Source: Bilabrum cf. latius
Taxonomy: Eukaryota; Bigyra: Bicosoecida; Bigyra; Bicosoecida
Direction: 5' to 3'
Assembly: GCA_965178125.1 (NCBI GenBank)
Contig: OZ237738.1
Location: 1,302,001-1,366,000 of the forward strand
Length of the DNA stretch: 64,000 nucleotides
In this document: one piece after another, positions 12,374-23,214 of the stretch
Position numbering within the stretch: the stretch's first letter is position 1
How the letters are laid out: the number at the start of each line of letters is the position of its first letter
Notes under the pieces: model-generated
What the model saw: only the letters and a program-made list of their open reading frames with translations
What the model was told of the DNA's origin: nothing
Databases searched by the model: none
Position numbers and translations under genes: made by a program

Positions 12374-14047
12374 CGCAGAGTGGGTGGAGCAATTGTGAAC
12401 TCTCGTGGAGTGGTCGTAACCACGGGACGTGGCATGCTCGTCACGAAGCAAGTGCTCGCTGTCCCGACCAGCAGTGCTCGTCGACAGCGAGTGAGCACGG
12501 CACCGAGGCGCAATGATGCTCTCGGTGTTCTGCGTCATGGTGGGGCACCGATCCAGTCTAGCAGCGAGCACAAAACGGCACACGTGCTCCTTCCGATTCA
12601 GAGGGGCTGCGTGGGGTGCTCGCTGCTGCTGTGAAGCTGATTTGCTCTGCAAACAGTCTAGCAGGCCGCACGGGCTCCTTCGCAAAGGCCGGTGCTTTCC
12701 AGACCACCATGCCCTGCGCCTTGGCCTTCGGCCGATGAGCTGGCGCAGCCATGGGCCCGCGCTCTGCTCGCGATCGCACCGGCCCGTGCGACGCGTCCTC
12801 CGAGTCCCTAACAGAGCCAGGTCCTGGAGCGCACAGAATGCATCGCGCAAGGCCTTCAGGGCAGCCTCACCGGACGCATCGGTTCCAGCTACCCCTACGG
12901 TCATGCTGAGCCTGGTTTGCTGGGCTGCGATAGAAAACGAGGGCAACACGAGCAAAGGAACCAGTACGCAAGTTACAGAGGGCAAACCCGCCATTTGATT
13001 CACCGGGAAGTATTAGCAAGCCGGCTCCAGGCGAATGATTACAGCATATAGGTATTTTACGTATCGCGACCTCCACATCTTGTAACGCGAGGGGTCCAGG
13101 GTAGAAACCCACGGCGTCCTTCTGCAGCAGTATGAACACGTGTGCAATCCAGTTCCAGCGCGATAAAACCACAACTCCTAGGCAAAGGCATCGATCCACT
13201 GTACGATGCAGAATGGCCCCGGGGAAACCACAGAGCTGCCATTTATTCGGCAAATTAGCCCCAAGTACCCTCGGATTGCCAACCACCGGCCCCTCGATCA
13301 GCCCACCCAGCGCTTGTTTTGCTCTAGCCACGAACACGACCGACAAAACCTCGATAGTTTCACTAGTTGAATATCGTGGTGGCGTGCTGGGGTCATCCGT
13401 GCATTGCCCATGGAGAAAAAAACGGGGCGAACCTCGCTCCGGTCTGGGACCCGGGGCTCCGTTCGATGCCACAAACTACTCGATTACCGCACGAATTTCG
13501 GCCTCTCGGCCTTCTCCCTCCCATAGACACAGGCTAAGCTAAACAAAAAACATTTGCGCTGGGTCTTTCCGCCAGAGAAGCAACCAAACGCAACATTCGG
13601 CCGATAGTACCACCGCGCTCGCAGACGACAGTCCATCCAACTGATTGCATGCATGCTTGACAACGGAAATCGATACCACCCAGGATCAACGCAAGAGATG
13701 AATCTACTCACGAAATAAATAATATGAAGGGGTATGGCTTCCTATGTTTTGCTCCCGCAGGGTGGGCGGGAGCGAGGCAAATCCCGGTTTGGGGAGAGTG
13801 CCTCTGTCGCGAACAGGCCGGCCAGCAGCAACCAACCAAAACTTCGGGCGGGGGTTCGTGGCGAGAAATATCTGGTATTGAAATTTGTAAGGTGTACTGA
13901 GACAAACAATGAATCGGCAGAACGTTCATTCTGCAAGATGTTCGTTGACACTCGTCACATGAATAGTTGCAGCACGTGGCCACACCGCTTTCTGGACCAA
14001 GCGCACAACAGTACCTGGTTCAATCATCGTCTGGAGCAACTCACTGC
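12374..14047. other. Divergent intergenic region, p300-like and MEMO1-like
   Basis: About 1.7 kb between two divergent genes. Open frames exist on both strands (for example minus 13003-12374 and minus 13472-12867), but none shows a recognisable domain. The minus frame that runs into the p300-like gene stays open up to about 13003 with further ATGs, so a longer N terminus or an upstream exon cannot be excluded. Nothing else was identified. Confidence 0.5.
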
Positions 14048-15438
14048 ATGTCAAAGAGTACCAGAAAATGTATTCACGCGGGATCGTGGTATGAAGACGA
14101 TTCCAGTCGTATTTCCAGGCGAATTGACCGAGAAATTGAAGCAGCTTCACCAGCCGGTGCCCGCCCAGACAGCAGTGGGCGCGTGATTATTGGACCACAG
14201 TAAGTACATCTTCTGTACTTGAATGCTTTAAAGTACGTTCAGGCGCTGGTACTTTGGTCGGGGCGTGTCATTCTGCTGCTTGCAGTTGCCGTTGTGAAGT
14301 GGCTCACATATTTCATGGTAACGCACTCTTCAGCATATATCGCAGCGCTGGTCACAGCTACTGTGGCCGCATACTAGCTCGTTCGTACGCGGCACTTGAC
14401 CTGACAAGCTCGCCGCCCACGCGTATCGTAATTTTGGGTCCTTCGCATCGCAAGTACTCGTCCAGATGCTTTTTGACTGGTTGTGGCGAGCTGGAGACAC
14501 CCATTGGCAACCTTACAGTGGATGTGGAAGAAATTAATCGATTGCGCCGCGCGTCTGCAGGTACTGCCCCGGATGTACCCGCAGGAAGCGAGGCTGCCAA
14601 GCGAGCAGCCGCTGCCCGCGGCCTATTCGAATCGACCTATCCGCAGACAGTAGACGAGGAAGAGCACTGCATTGAAATGCACCTGCCTTACCTCGTCCGA
14701 TCCCTGCAGCGAGCAGGCTCCGATCATCTGCCTCGCGTCCGCGTCATCCCCATCGTGGTGGGCTCGCTGCGACCGAGCGGCCACGCGGCCCTGGGTACCC
14801 TCCTGGCGAGCTTCTTGAGGGAAGACCCAGGGGCGCGCGTCATCATCTCGACCGATTTTTGCCACTGGGGCGCCCGGTTCGGATACGACCCTTATGACCC
14901 CAAGGCAGGGTACAAGGCCCCGCACGAGTACATTTCCGCCCTCGACCAGGCAGGCATGCGGGCGCTGTCCACTCTGAGCGCAGACAGGTTCAGGGCATAC
15001 CTGGAGAAAACGGAGAACACTATTTGCGGCAGGCACGCCCTCTGTGCTCTTCTTGAGGCCGTGCCATTGCTGCCAGCGGCAGGCTCAGGCCCCGGGCGAG
15101 AGTCCTCGGGGTCTGCGGAGGTTGACGGCCGTGACAGGGGCAAGGACAAGGGTGCCAAGGTTTCGCTCAAGTGGCTCGGGTACAGCCGGAGCGGTGACCC
15201 CGAGACTATGCGGGACTCCAGCGTGAGCTATGCAGCGGGTGTGCTGCTGCAATCGACAGGAGCTGGGCCTTCTTCCGGGAGTGCGACCGGCGATGGCGGG
15301 GCTGCCCCGGCCCCGGCCTCGGCTGAAATGGAAGGAGATGCAGATGCGGGCGGCAGAGTGGTGTCTGCCGGGGGAGGTGCTGCGGCAGTGCGGGCGGCTA
15401 GGGGTGCCAGCCCTCCGATGGTTGACGATGACGATTGA
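14048..15438 (+). CDS. MEMO1-like protein
   Basis: Two exons, 14048-14199 and 14346-15438, give 414 residues ending in TGA. The intron splits the His codon of an HAG motif, and the join rebuilds RKCIHAGSWY, then IIGPHAGHSYCG, the diagnostic N terminus of the MEMO family. Further family blocks are ILGPSHR, EEHCIEMHLPYL, STDFCHWG, NTICGRH and SVSYAAG. Known family: fold related to class III extradiol dioxygenases, linked in animals to microtubule capture at the cell cortex and redox signalling. The C-terminal about 70 residues are Ala/Gly/Ser-rich and species-specific. There are no in-frame TAG codons. Its 3' end converges on the first PLAC8 gene. Confidence 0.88.
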
Positions 15439-15689
15439 TTGTGAGACGGGAGCACGTTATGCTCGAGAATGCCGTTGATGATACTCATCAGACATTTGTG
15501 TGAATCGTCACATCCAAAAATTTGGTAGGCATGAAGCTGGTGGGTGCCCCTATTGCTAGTGGGTGGAGGTGTGCCCCTGGTATTCCATACGAAGATGTAC
15601 AACACCAAGCGAGCACTTGTGTCTGGTTCTAAACAGGAGTTAAGCAAATTCAAGCCTACCCAGCCATGGCCACGCGCCATCCCTCCAGC

Positions 15690-16406
15690 TCAGACCGGCG
15701 GCAGCTTCTGCTTGCTCGCATCAGGGAATCCTTGCGGGATTGCGGCCGGCTACCCCGACGGCGGATCATCGTAGTACTGCTGCTTCTAGGCGGCTGAGTC
15801 TTGGTAGTCTCCGGTGAAATGCATGCTTCCGTGGCCCGTGACCGCTGCGTATGCGCCACCTTGGGCGTCCTGCATCTCGCAGTCCATGCTGCAAGGCTCC
15901 TACACACCCACCTCCCTGGCCACCTGCACGACCGAGCAGCACGTGCAGCAGCAGCTAACACACAGGTCTTCGCAGTCAGAGCGCTGCATACCAAAGAACT
16001 CGCGCACGTTGATCCGAAGCATGTACATTGTATAAATCATGAACAGATTCACTGCAAACGTGACAATGTTCAGGATCGTAGTGACTGTGGTTGATACTTC
16101 TCCCCGAATTGAGAGTTGGACTACAGTTTGACCAACGGCATTGAGAACGTAGATAGCAATTATCACCATGATCCAACGGCTGAATGATTCACTAAAAGTA
16201 TTGGCTCCCAATACATAGCGTCCGCCTGAGCGCGCACCAGCCTGGCTGAGCATGCACGGCCAGCAAAATGCACAGCAGCCAGCAACGCAATGCGTTGGTT
16301 GCTCAAAGCACGAGCAGAGTCCAGTCTGGAAGTCCACTCGCTAGATCGGAACATTTGCTAGCTATCCTTCACTGGCGTACTGGACTGGTACTTGCTACGA
16401 TGCCAT
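15690..16406 (-). CDS. PLAC8-family Cys-rich membrane protein, copy 1
   Basis: Intronless frame of 238 residues from ATG at 16406 to TGA at 15690-15692, crossing six TAGs (16395, 16362, 16341, 15900, 15786, 15750). Family features: an N-terminal FQTGLCSCF segment, then two CxxC-like clusters (CCAFCWPC), a hydrophobic pair of segments, and a distal GMQRSDCEDL followed by CCCTCCSVVQ. A Gln/Pro-rich tail follows. PLAC8 proteins sit at the plasma membrane and have been tied to metal tolerance and organ size in plants, but the function here is unknown. It lies beside a diverged paralogue on the same strand (16876-17634). Paired TAG/Gln and TAG/Glu positions between the two are evidence about the meaning of TAG. 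Confidence 0.85.
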
Positions 16407-16875
16407 GATCTAATGCCAAGAAATGTGAACAACCGAATCGAACTCTTCGGAACTTTCCGAGAAAACGCAGATCCATGACCGGATTGCCAGTGGTGACACC
16501 TCGGGCTTTGGAAGCTTGCTACAAGCACACGGCTTTCCAAATTTGAAACATACTTGTACCGATGCTCAGCGCGCGGCTGCCAAGCCAAGGCCACTGCCAT
16601 CAGGTTTTGCCACCCCCCCCCGCTGCCCCGCCTCAGCACCCCCATCCACAAGCGCAGCCATGCGCTGCCTAGCCGCCTCCAGACTGCACAGCCCCCCCCC
16701 CCTCACTCGATCCACATCAGACAAACGACTCGGAGCGAGGACTGGCTTGTGGAAAGGGAAGTGGGGGAGGGGCCCTGGGGCAGGTCGCAGAATTCATCAC
16801 GCATTGCGCTATACTAGTCTAGTAGGACAAGCTGCTCCCGGATTCTGGCACCACGCAGAGCAGTTCCAATCAACC
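16407..16875. other. Spacer between the two PLAC8 genes
   Basis: 468 bases holding the copy-1 promoter and the copy-2 3' UTR. It has two short poly-C tracts (about 16612-16621 and 16694-16702). No gene seen. Confidence 0.6.
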
Positions 16876-17634
16876 TCAGACCGGCGGAAGATTCTGCTCG
16901 CCCGCATCAGCGAAGCCCGCGGGAACTGCGGCTGGCTAGCCCGGCGGCGGAGCATCGTGGTACTGCCGCCGTCTTGCCCCGGGCCTCGTGGTGGCGTCAC
17001 CGCCGGGCTGTCGCGGGGCGTCGTGGCCCGGCACAGCCGCGTACGCGCCTACCTCGCCCCCTTGCACCTCACAGGTCATGCTGCAGGGCTACTGCACACC
17101 CACCTCCCGTACCGCCTGAACGACTGTGCAGGAGGTGCAGCAACAGCTTACAAAAAGATCCTAGTAGTCCGAGCGCTGCATGCCAAAGTGTATGCGCGCA
17201 TTCACGCGGAGCGTGTACGCAGTGTAAATGAAAAACGCGTGCCATAGAAACCAGATATTGTCCACAAAGTAATAGTTCACAAGCTCTTGTTCTTTTATTC
17301 CGATCGTTTCATGCTATTCTGGCCGGCCATTATCACGATCTTTTCGTAACTCTAACCGTAGGATACGATCGACCGACAATTTTAACAAGACGAGCGATAA
17401 AAAACGAAGGGCTATACTAACTATTACCCACCGAATGAATGATCCGCTGAACGTATTAGCTCCTAACAAATACCGCCCGCCAGTACGTGCGCCTGCCTGG
17501 CTTAGCACACAAGGCCAGCACACTATGCAACAGCCTGCCAGGCAATGCGCCGGTGCATCAAAGCACGAAAAAAGTCCAGTCCGGAAGCTAATCCGCTATG
17601 CCGGTTGGAAAGCTGGGTACTAGAATTCATCCAT
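16876..17634 (-). CDS. PLAC8-family Cys-rich membrane protein, copy 2
   Basis: Intronless frame of 252 residues from ATG at 17634 to TGA at 16876-16878, with TAGs at 17620, 17596, 17314, 17161, 17089 and 16936. It aligns end to end with copy 1: FRTGLFSCF, CCIVCWPCVLSQAGAR, LGANTF, GMQRSDY-X-DL, CCCTSCTVVQ, and a final LPPV in both. Under the standard code it would look like a pseudogene with six stops, yet the frame, the cysteines and the tail are all intact. At SDC-E-DL of copy 1 this copy has TAG. After REVGV, copy 1 reads X-E and copy 2 reads Q-X. That is what a TAG/CAG/GAG-type exchange would give. Confidence 0.82.
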
Positions 17635-17915
17635 AGCCTGCACTGGTGCGCGTTGCCATTCCATGTTTCTGCTAAGTTCGGATCTATCTGCCACGAGAGT
17701 TGGTGGTTTGGCTCACAGCAGATCGACTACTACTAGTGACTAGTAGTCACCACTCACAGGCTGCGCAACTTTTGCACCTTACGACAGACCTGTAGATCTA
17801 TGGCAGCACTCGCCACACACTGGACTGAATGCGCCAGGTGCAACTGCAAGTCTGCTGTTCTCGCGGTTGCAATACCACAGTTTATCGCCACGAACAGATC
17901 GCAGCACACTAAAAC

Positions 17916-20383
17916 ATGCTCGCAGCTCGGCTGGTAAGGCGGTCAGCCACGACGTGGCTTCGAGCATCTCGGTCCCTCAGCGCCTCTGCTATCACGAGTG
18001 CAGCCCCGGCACTGTCAGATGGTCCTTTAGTTGTTGGGTGCGGTAGCAACGTGGTCGATGTATTTTTCGAGGTTGAAGCACTGCCCAGTGCAGGTGGCAA
18101 GTACTACTTTCGAGCACCAAAGGATAGCTCGGGCGGGATTGAGGCTGGCTAGGTTGTTGGAGGTAAGGTCTTGAATTGTCGAATGTCGAATAAAGGAAGC
18201 CAGAAAAGCTGACCAAGCGAATTGTCTCTCGATCTTGCATCCAAACTTAGATGGTCGATCTCGATCTCGCAGGGGTTACGCTCAACCACCTCGCATGGGC
18301 CGCAGCGATGGGCGCGCCCTCCGCGTTGCTCGCAAGGTAGGGCACCTGCGACCGGGGCAAGATGATCCGGCGCGAAATGCTGTCGCGAGGCCTGGACCCA
18401 CGTTACGTGGACGTGTCACCTTCCCACACGACGAGCCTGAGCCACATTCTGCTGGAACCGAGCGGAGAGCGCTCCATCATCATGGCTCCTGCCGCAACGT
18501 CCACCATCACCGAGGATGTGATGAGCGAGTGGACCACAGGCACCGGCAGCGGTAAAGCTGCTCTGGGCGATCGCTCCGACGCCTCACCGGAGGCTGCAGT
18601 GGCCAGGGCCCGCCCGTCGGTTGTAACCACCGAGATCTCGCAGCTCCCGATGGCCGCTGCCGCCCGACTCCTCGAGGCCGGCCGGGAGATTGGCGCCCTC
18701 ACGGTGCTGGACGTGGACGTGCCCCCCTCGGTGGCCCTGGGAGAGGCCAACCTGGGGAACAAGGAGGACCTGCTGCGGGTGCTGCAGGGCTGCTCCCTCC
18801 TCAAGCTCACCAAAGACGCCGCACCCGATCTGCTGCGTCTGGCCGGGGATATGACGAGTGCGGAGGCGCTCGAGAGGCTGGCGGGAGAAGCCGCCAGTGC
18901 GGACCAGGGAACAAGCCAGGAGCTGGCCACCCAGACCGCTGACGTGCTCCGGCGAAGGTTCGGTGCCAGCGTGTGCGCCGTGACGGACGGCAGTCGAGGC
19001 AGCGCGCTGGCCGGCGAGTGCGCCACCAGCGGGGCATAGACCGTGGTGTACGTGCCTGCCGTGCCGGTGGCAAAGCAGAGAGACGCGACAGGGGCAGGCG
19101 ATGCTTACCTGGGGGGCCTGGTGGCGTACCTCGCCCACCAGGGGGTTCCCCAGGGGAATACCCCCGAGGAGTTGGAGTCGCAGCTGAGGACCCTCGGAAC
19201 CGTCGGTTCCGCCGCCGGCGCCGCGTGCTGCGAAGTGCTGGGCGCGCTGCCCCCGGATGCATCGCACGGCGGTGGCGAGCTCCTGTTCGAGGTGCTTCGG
19301 CAACAGCAAGGCGCCGTGGGCAAGGACCATCCGATCGTGACCCGCATGGAGCAGACGGCCGCAGCCATGAGGAAGGATGCGGTGGAGCCCAGCAGAACCG
19401 CCTGGCTGGAAGATCTGGAGCGGACGTGGGCCGGGGACGGCCAGGGTGCATCGCATGGTGATGCGAGCGCCCCAGACGGCGGGAGATCCAATGACAAGGA
19501 CGCGGGCTTCCGCGAGAAGCTGCAGCAGGGCGAGAACTCGTTCGCCAGGCCCGTCCTCGGCAGTCTCTAGAATGACGCCGCGGCTGCTGCGTCCATTTTC
19601 GGGCAGTACGCGGCGGATTTCCAGAATGCGGACGGCTCGATGTCTGCTAGGATCGCCATCGCAGCGCACGCCCTGGGGTCGTGCAGGGCGGGCACAGAGA
19701 CGGGGGGCGCGGCTTGGGTGCTGGGGGTGGGCAAGAGCGGTCGAGTAGGGGAGCGCCTTGCCGTGTCACTGAGGAGCATGGGACTGCGTTGCAGTGCAGT
19801 GAACGCGAACGAGCTGTACCACGGGGATTTTGGGGCGATCGGTCAAGGCGACGTGTGCCTTGTTCTCTCGCAATCTGGGGGAACAAAGGAGGCCGTCGCG
19901 GCACTGGGTCACCTAGAGAACAAAGGGGCCCACGTTGTTCTCCTGGTGGGAGCGGAAGGCTCAGCAATGGAGGTGGAGGCACGGCGCCTCCAGGAGCTGC
20001 GCGCGACTGCCATCGAGGCGGAGAGGCAGGCTGCGGCAGGGGCACCCGCGGGGTCTAGCCTGGGGGCATCGAGGGAGGTGTCTGCAGAGGAGGCCCAGGC
20101 CATGATGGCGGCGCGGTCGGCCGCCCGACGAAAGTTCAGTGGGAGGTTCCTTCTGTCCACCGTGCTCACCTCGCACGCGCCGACGGAGGAGCTGCTGGGC
20201 GTGGCGCCCACCCGATCCGTGGTGGTGCAAGAGATGGTCGCGAACGCACTCGTCACATCCGTAGCAGAGCTTGTGGGCCGCCAGAGGGATGATTTCCTGC
20301 GCGACCATCCCGGGGGCGGGATCGGATCACCCGTGGTTGCGGCAGGTGACAGCAGCGTGGGAGGAGGCGCAACGAGGCAGTGA
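17916..20383 (+). CDS. PfkB-family sugar kinase fused to a SIS-domain sugar isomerase
   Basis: Exon 1 17916-18162 and exon 2 18273-20383 give 785 residues ending in TGA, with TAGs at 18150, 18338, 19037 and 19568. The first about 35 residues are rich in Arg, Ser and Ala without acids, typical of a mitochondrial presequence. The kinase half has a GGVTLNHLAWA block rebuilt exactly across the intron and the DATGAGDAYLGG anion-hole and catalytic-base motif of ribokinase-like enzymes (about 19087-19120). The second half (about 19700-20020) is a SIS domain: GVGKSGRVG and SQSGGTKEA, as in arabinose-5-phosphate-isomerase-type proteins, without CBS domains. The natural substrate is not evident. At 18337 a donor-like GTAGGG overlaps a TAG, so a short extra intron is a weaker alternative to read-through. 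Confidence 0.82.
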
Positions 20384-20999
20384 GATAGACCCGCAGTGAT
20401 GAGGAACATGAGTGAGCATGCGTGGTCGAGACTATGCTTCAATGATGGCCAGGGGGCTGGAGCGGGGGGGGGGGAGGGGTTGTTCTAATGCCGTTTTCTC
20501 GATCGCCTGGCGCTGCGGGAGTCCCATCGGCGGGCCTGGCACACCGCCTTGTCCTCGACCCACCGAGCTGCCAGCAGTGCCCCCGCGCTCAGGACGCAGC
20601 AGCAGAGCTCATTTCTGTATACTGTCGCGCACGGCTAGACAGATTGCTTGCGATGGACCCTCATGCACTGCACTGCACTGGAGCCAAAGCTAACATGCAG
20701 TGCCAGCACCACAGCCAGTCCAAGTTGCAGCTGGGCTCGCCACTGTCGGGCTGTTTTACTTGTATATTCCTCTTCTTTACCGTCCACCACGCTCAAGGGT
20801 AGACATGAAAGCATATAGTATGAATTTAAGTGCGTCATTGCTGATCTCTGCGGACCGAGGGCGAGTGCAGCGCCGGGTCCCCGGTGGACTCGCCTAACCA
20901 GTATTGTAGCGTGTATTAATCTATTTAGGCGCGAAACCTGGCAGCTCTTCGCAAACCCACCCGTCCTGCTCCTACGCGCGGCATTGATTCGACTTTATC
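20384..20999. other. Intergenic, PfkB-SIS to FERM-WW
   Basis: 616 bases holding a 3' UTR and a promoter for two genes on the same strand. A short poly-G tract lies near 20463-20477. No gene or longer repeat seen. Confidence 0.6.
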
Positions 21000-22846
21000 A
21001 TGGCAGAGATCAAGTATTTAGGAGGGTAGATTGTACTATAGGTGTATCTGTTGGATAACTCGGTCCGAAGACTGCTGATTGATCCGACAAGCACATGCGC
21101 GGTGAGGTGACGAGTCTTGCTGCATATCAAGCAAGTTTGCTGTGTTGTTTAGGCTGCAGCATCCCTGTACAATGTATTATGTAGTTGTGTGTGGCAAGGG
21201 TTACTTCGGTGTTCGGCCGCATCAGCCTTGCAATGCAACGGTTGACCCCCCAAGCAACAGTCAAGGTGTTCCTGATTTACAATTCAGGGTTTTGTAGCTG
21301 GCTCTTCTTTCTAGAAGCGGTCGAAAATGACTCTGTTATTACTTCTTAATCATTGACTAAGCGAATTTGTCGTGAATCGCAGGATGTGGCCGAGATGATG
21401 GCGAAAAAGCTAGGCTTTGCAGATCCGGAAGAAGACGCCTTGAACTTTGCCCTATTTGAATCCCTGGATGGTACAACAAGTGAGGTAATGTACGAAACAG
21501 TCTTTCTTAGCTGACTGCCTCGCTGGTGTACTCGTAGCTCGCATGCAGGTGCGAATAGGGAGAGCCTTATTGCTATCTCCAACCGGGTGCATGCCAACTA
21601 CCCTCGCCCTTTTGACTCGCTACCAGCGCCCGCAGTCGGTCGACCGCTCGCGAGTGAAACCGTTGTATTGGAACGCATGCAAGCCATGGTGGACGGCGGC
21701 CTCGAAGAGGCCAAGTTCATCTTCAAGCTGAAGCTGTTCACCGCCTCGGTGATGAAGCTCGACGACCCCAAGATCGTCGACATGGTCTTCATTCAGTGCG
21801 TGCATGCAATCCTCAGCGGGCAGTACCCTTGCACCTCGGATGAGGCCGTGCACCTGGCCGCTCTGCAGTTCCAGTCCAAGTTCGGCGTGCACAACCCGGA
21901 GACGCACAAGGCGGGATTTCTGGGCAGCAAGATCATAGAGTACATCCCGGGGACTCACCTCAGCGGGGCCGGCATCACCATCGCGAAGTGGGAGGAAGCC
22001 ATTTTCGAGCACCACAAGAAAGTTGTGTCCAGAAGACCCAAGGAAGCGTACATCGGACTCATCCGCCAGCGAGACTACGTAGGGTGCGAGCTCTTCGCCG
22101 CCAAGCAGTATTTCGACAGCAGCATGCCCAAGCGGATCTTCATCGGCATCTCCAAGCAGGGCATCCTCTTCCTCAAGATGCCCAGCAGCTACGTGACGGG
22201 CCGGATGGAGACCCTGGCCAAGTTCGCCCTGGGTGATATCTACCGGTGGGCCTACAAGCCAGGGGAGACCTTCTACTTCGAGGTCAAGGCGACGCCGGAC
22301 CAGACGGAGAATCCCGAGTACAGGTTTAAGACCGTTGAGGGCAAGGACATGAGCGATCTGCTCACGGATTACGCCATGGCCCTCCTCCGTGAGATGGGTC
22401 TGAACCCCGATGGAACCAAGCGGGAGAGGAAAGCGCCCCCCAAGAAGGCGGCGCTGCAGGGGGCCAAGGCGGACGCTTTCAAGGGCGTGGGGGGAGAGGC
22501 GGAGTCGATGGCTAGAGCGGCTCGGCAGTCGGGGGTGAAGAAGGGCAAGGGTAAGAAGGGGGGCAAGAAGGGAAAGAAGGGCAAGGATCCGCCCCCAGCG
22601 CCCTCCATGCCGCCGCCGCCGCCGCCCCCGGAAGACGAGGAGGAGGAGTCTGAGGAAGAGTCTGAGGAAGAGGAGGAATCGGAAGAAGAGATGGAGGAAG
22701 AGGAAGGCGAGGAGGAGGGCGAGGAAGACGAGGACGATGGACCCCTGCCCGAGAACTGGACCAAGGAGTACGACGAGGACAGCGGCAACTACTACTTCTT
22801 CAACTCGGAGACGGGAGAGAGCGCGTGGGAGCGACCAGAGGAATGA
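21000..22846 (+). CDS. FERM-domain protein with C-terminal WW domain
   Basis: Three exons, 21000-21101, 21383-21479 and 21549-22846, give 498 residues ending in TGA. Exon 1 has TAGs at 21027 and 21039 flanking IVL, in the first beta strand of the FERM F1 lobe: X-IVL-X-VYLLDNS. Exon 2 continues F1 (DVAEMMAKKLGF), and exon 3 carries F2 (FIFKLKLF to SGQYPCTSDEAVHLAALQ) and F3. A Lys/Gly-rich stretch, a polyproline run and a long Glu-rich tract follow, and the protein closes with a WW domain (LPENWTKEYD, YYFFNSET, WERP). The exon 2 donor GTGAGG at 21480 is the one that keeps phase. The F1-F2 type resembles talin and MyTH4-FERM proteins, but no motor or MyTH4 domain is present. Likely a membrane-cytoskeleton linker (inference). 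Confidence 0.82.
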
Positions 22847-23214
22847 ACCTTGCCGCTCTGTCCTCCAAATTGCTCAACTTGTTGAAACTCTGGACCGTCT
22901 TCTCTCTTGTGTTCGATGCCGATATAGGCCTAGTGGAACGTTTGCTCGTGCTGTGCGGCAGCATCCGGCGGGCGCGGAGTCAAAGCTTGCTGCAGGTTGC
23001 AGCGATAGCTCATTGCGACAGCCTGCCGACGTTTCGTTGCAAGTGGCCATGCTTCTGTTGCCTCCCTCTTTAAGTAGGGCAAAGCCGTCCGCCCGGCCCT
23101 AGAACAACACCTTGCAGATTATGACAAGTTCTTGTACATTCTCAATGCTCTTGGATTAAGATTTTCGTCAAGCTTGTGCAGGCAGCCACACCACGCTGCT
23201 TTGAAAAGCCTCTC
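22847..23214. other. Intergenic, between convergent 3' ends
   Basis: 368 bases between the TGA of the FERM-WW gene and the TGA of the coiled-coil gene. Nothing recognisable. Confidence 0.6.

Noticed and set aside
15690-17634. Programmed stop read-through or pyrrolysine-type recoding
   Set aside because: Too many sites per gene, no common downstream context, and no gene that uses TAG as its end.
18337-18342. Intron donor GTAGGG in the PfkB-SIS gene
   Set aside because: No acceptor with matching phase precedes the next conserved block. Read-through of the TAG keeps the frame into the REMLSRGLDP segment.
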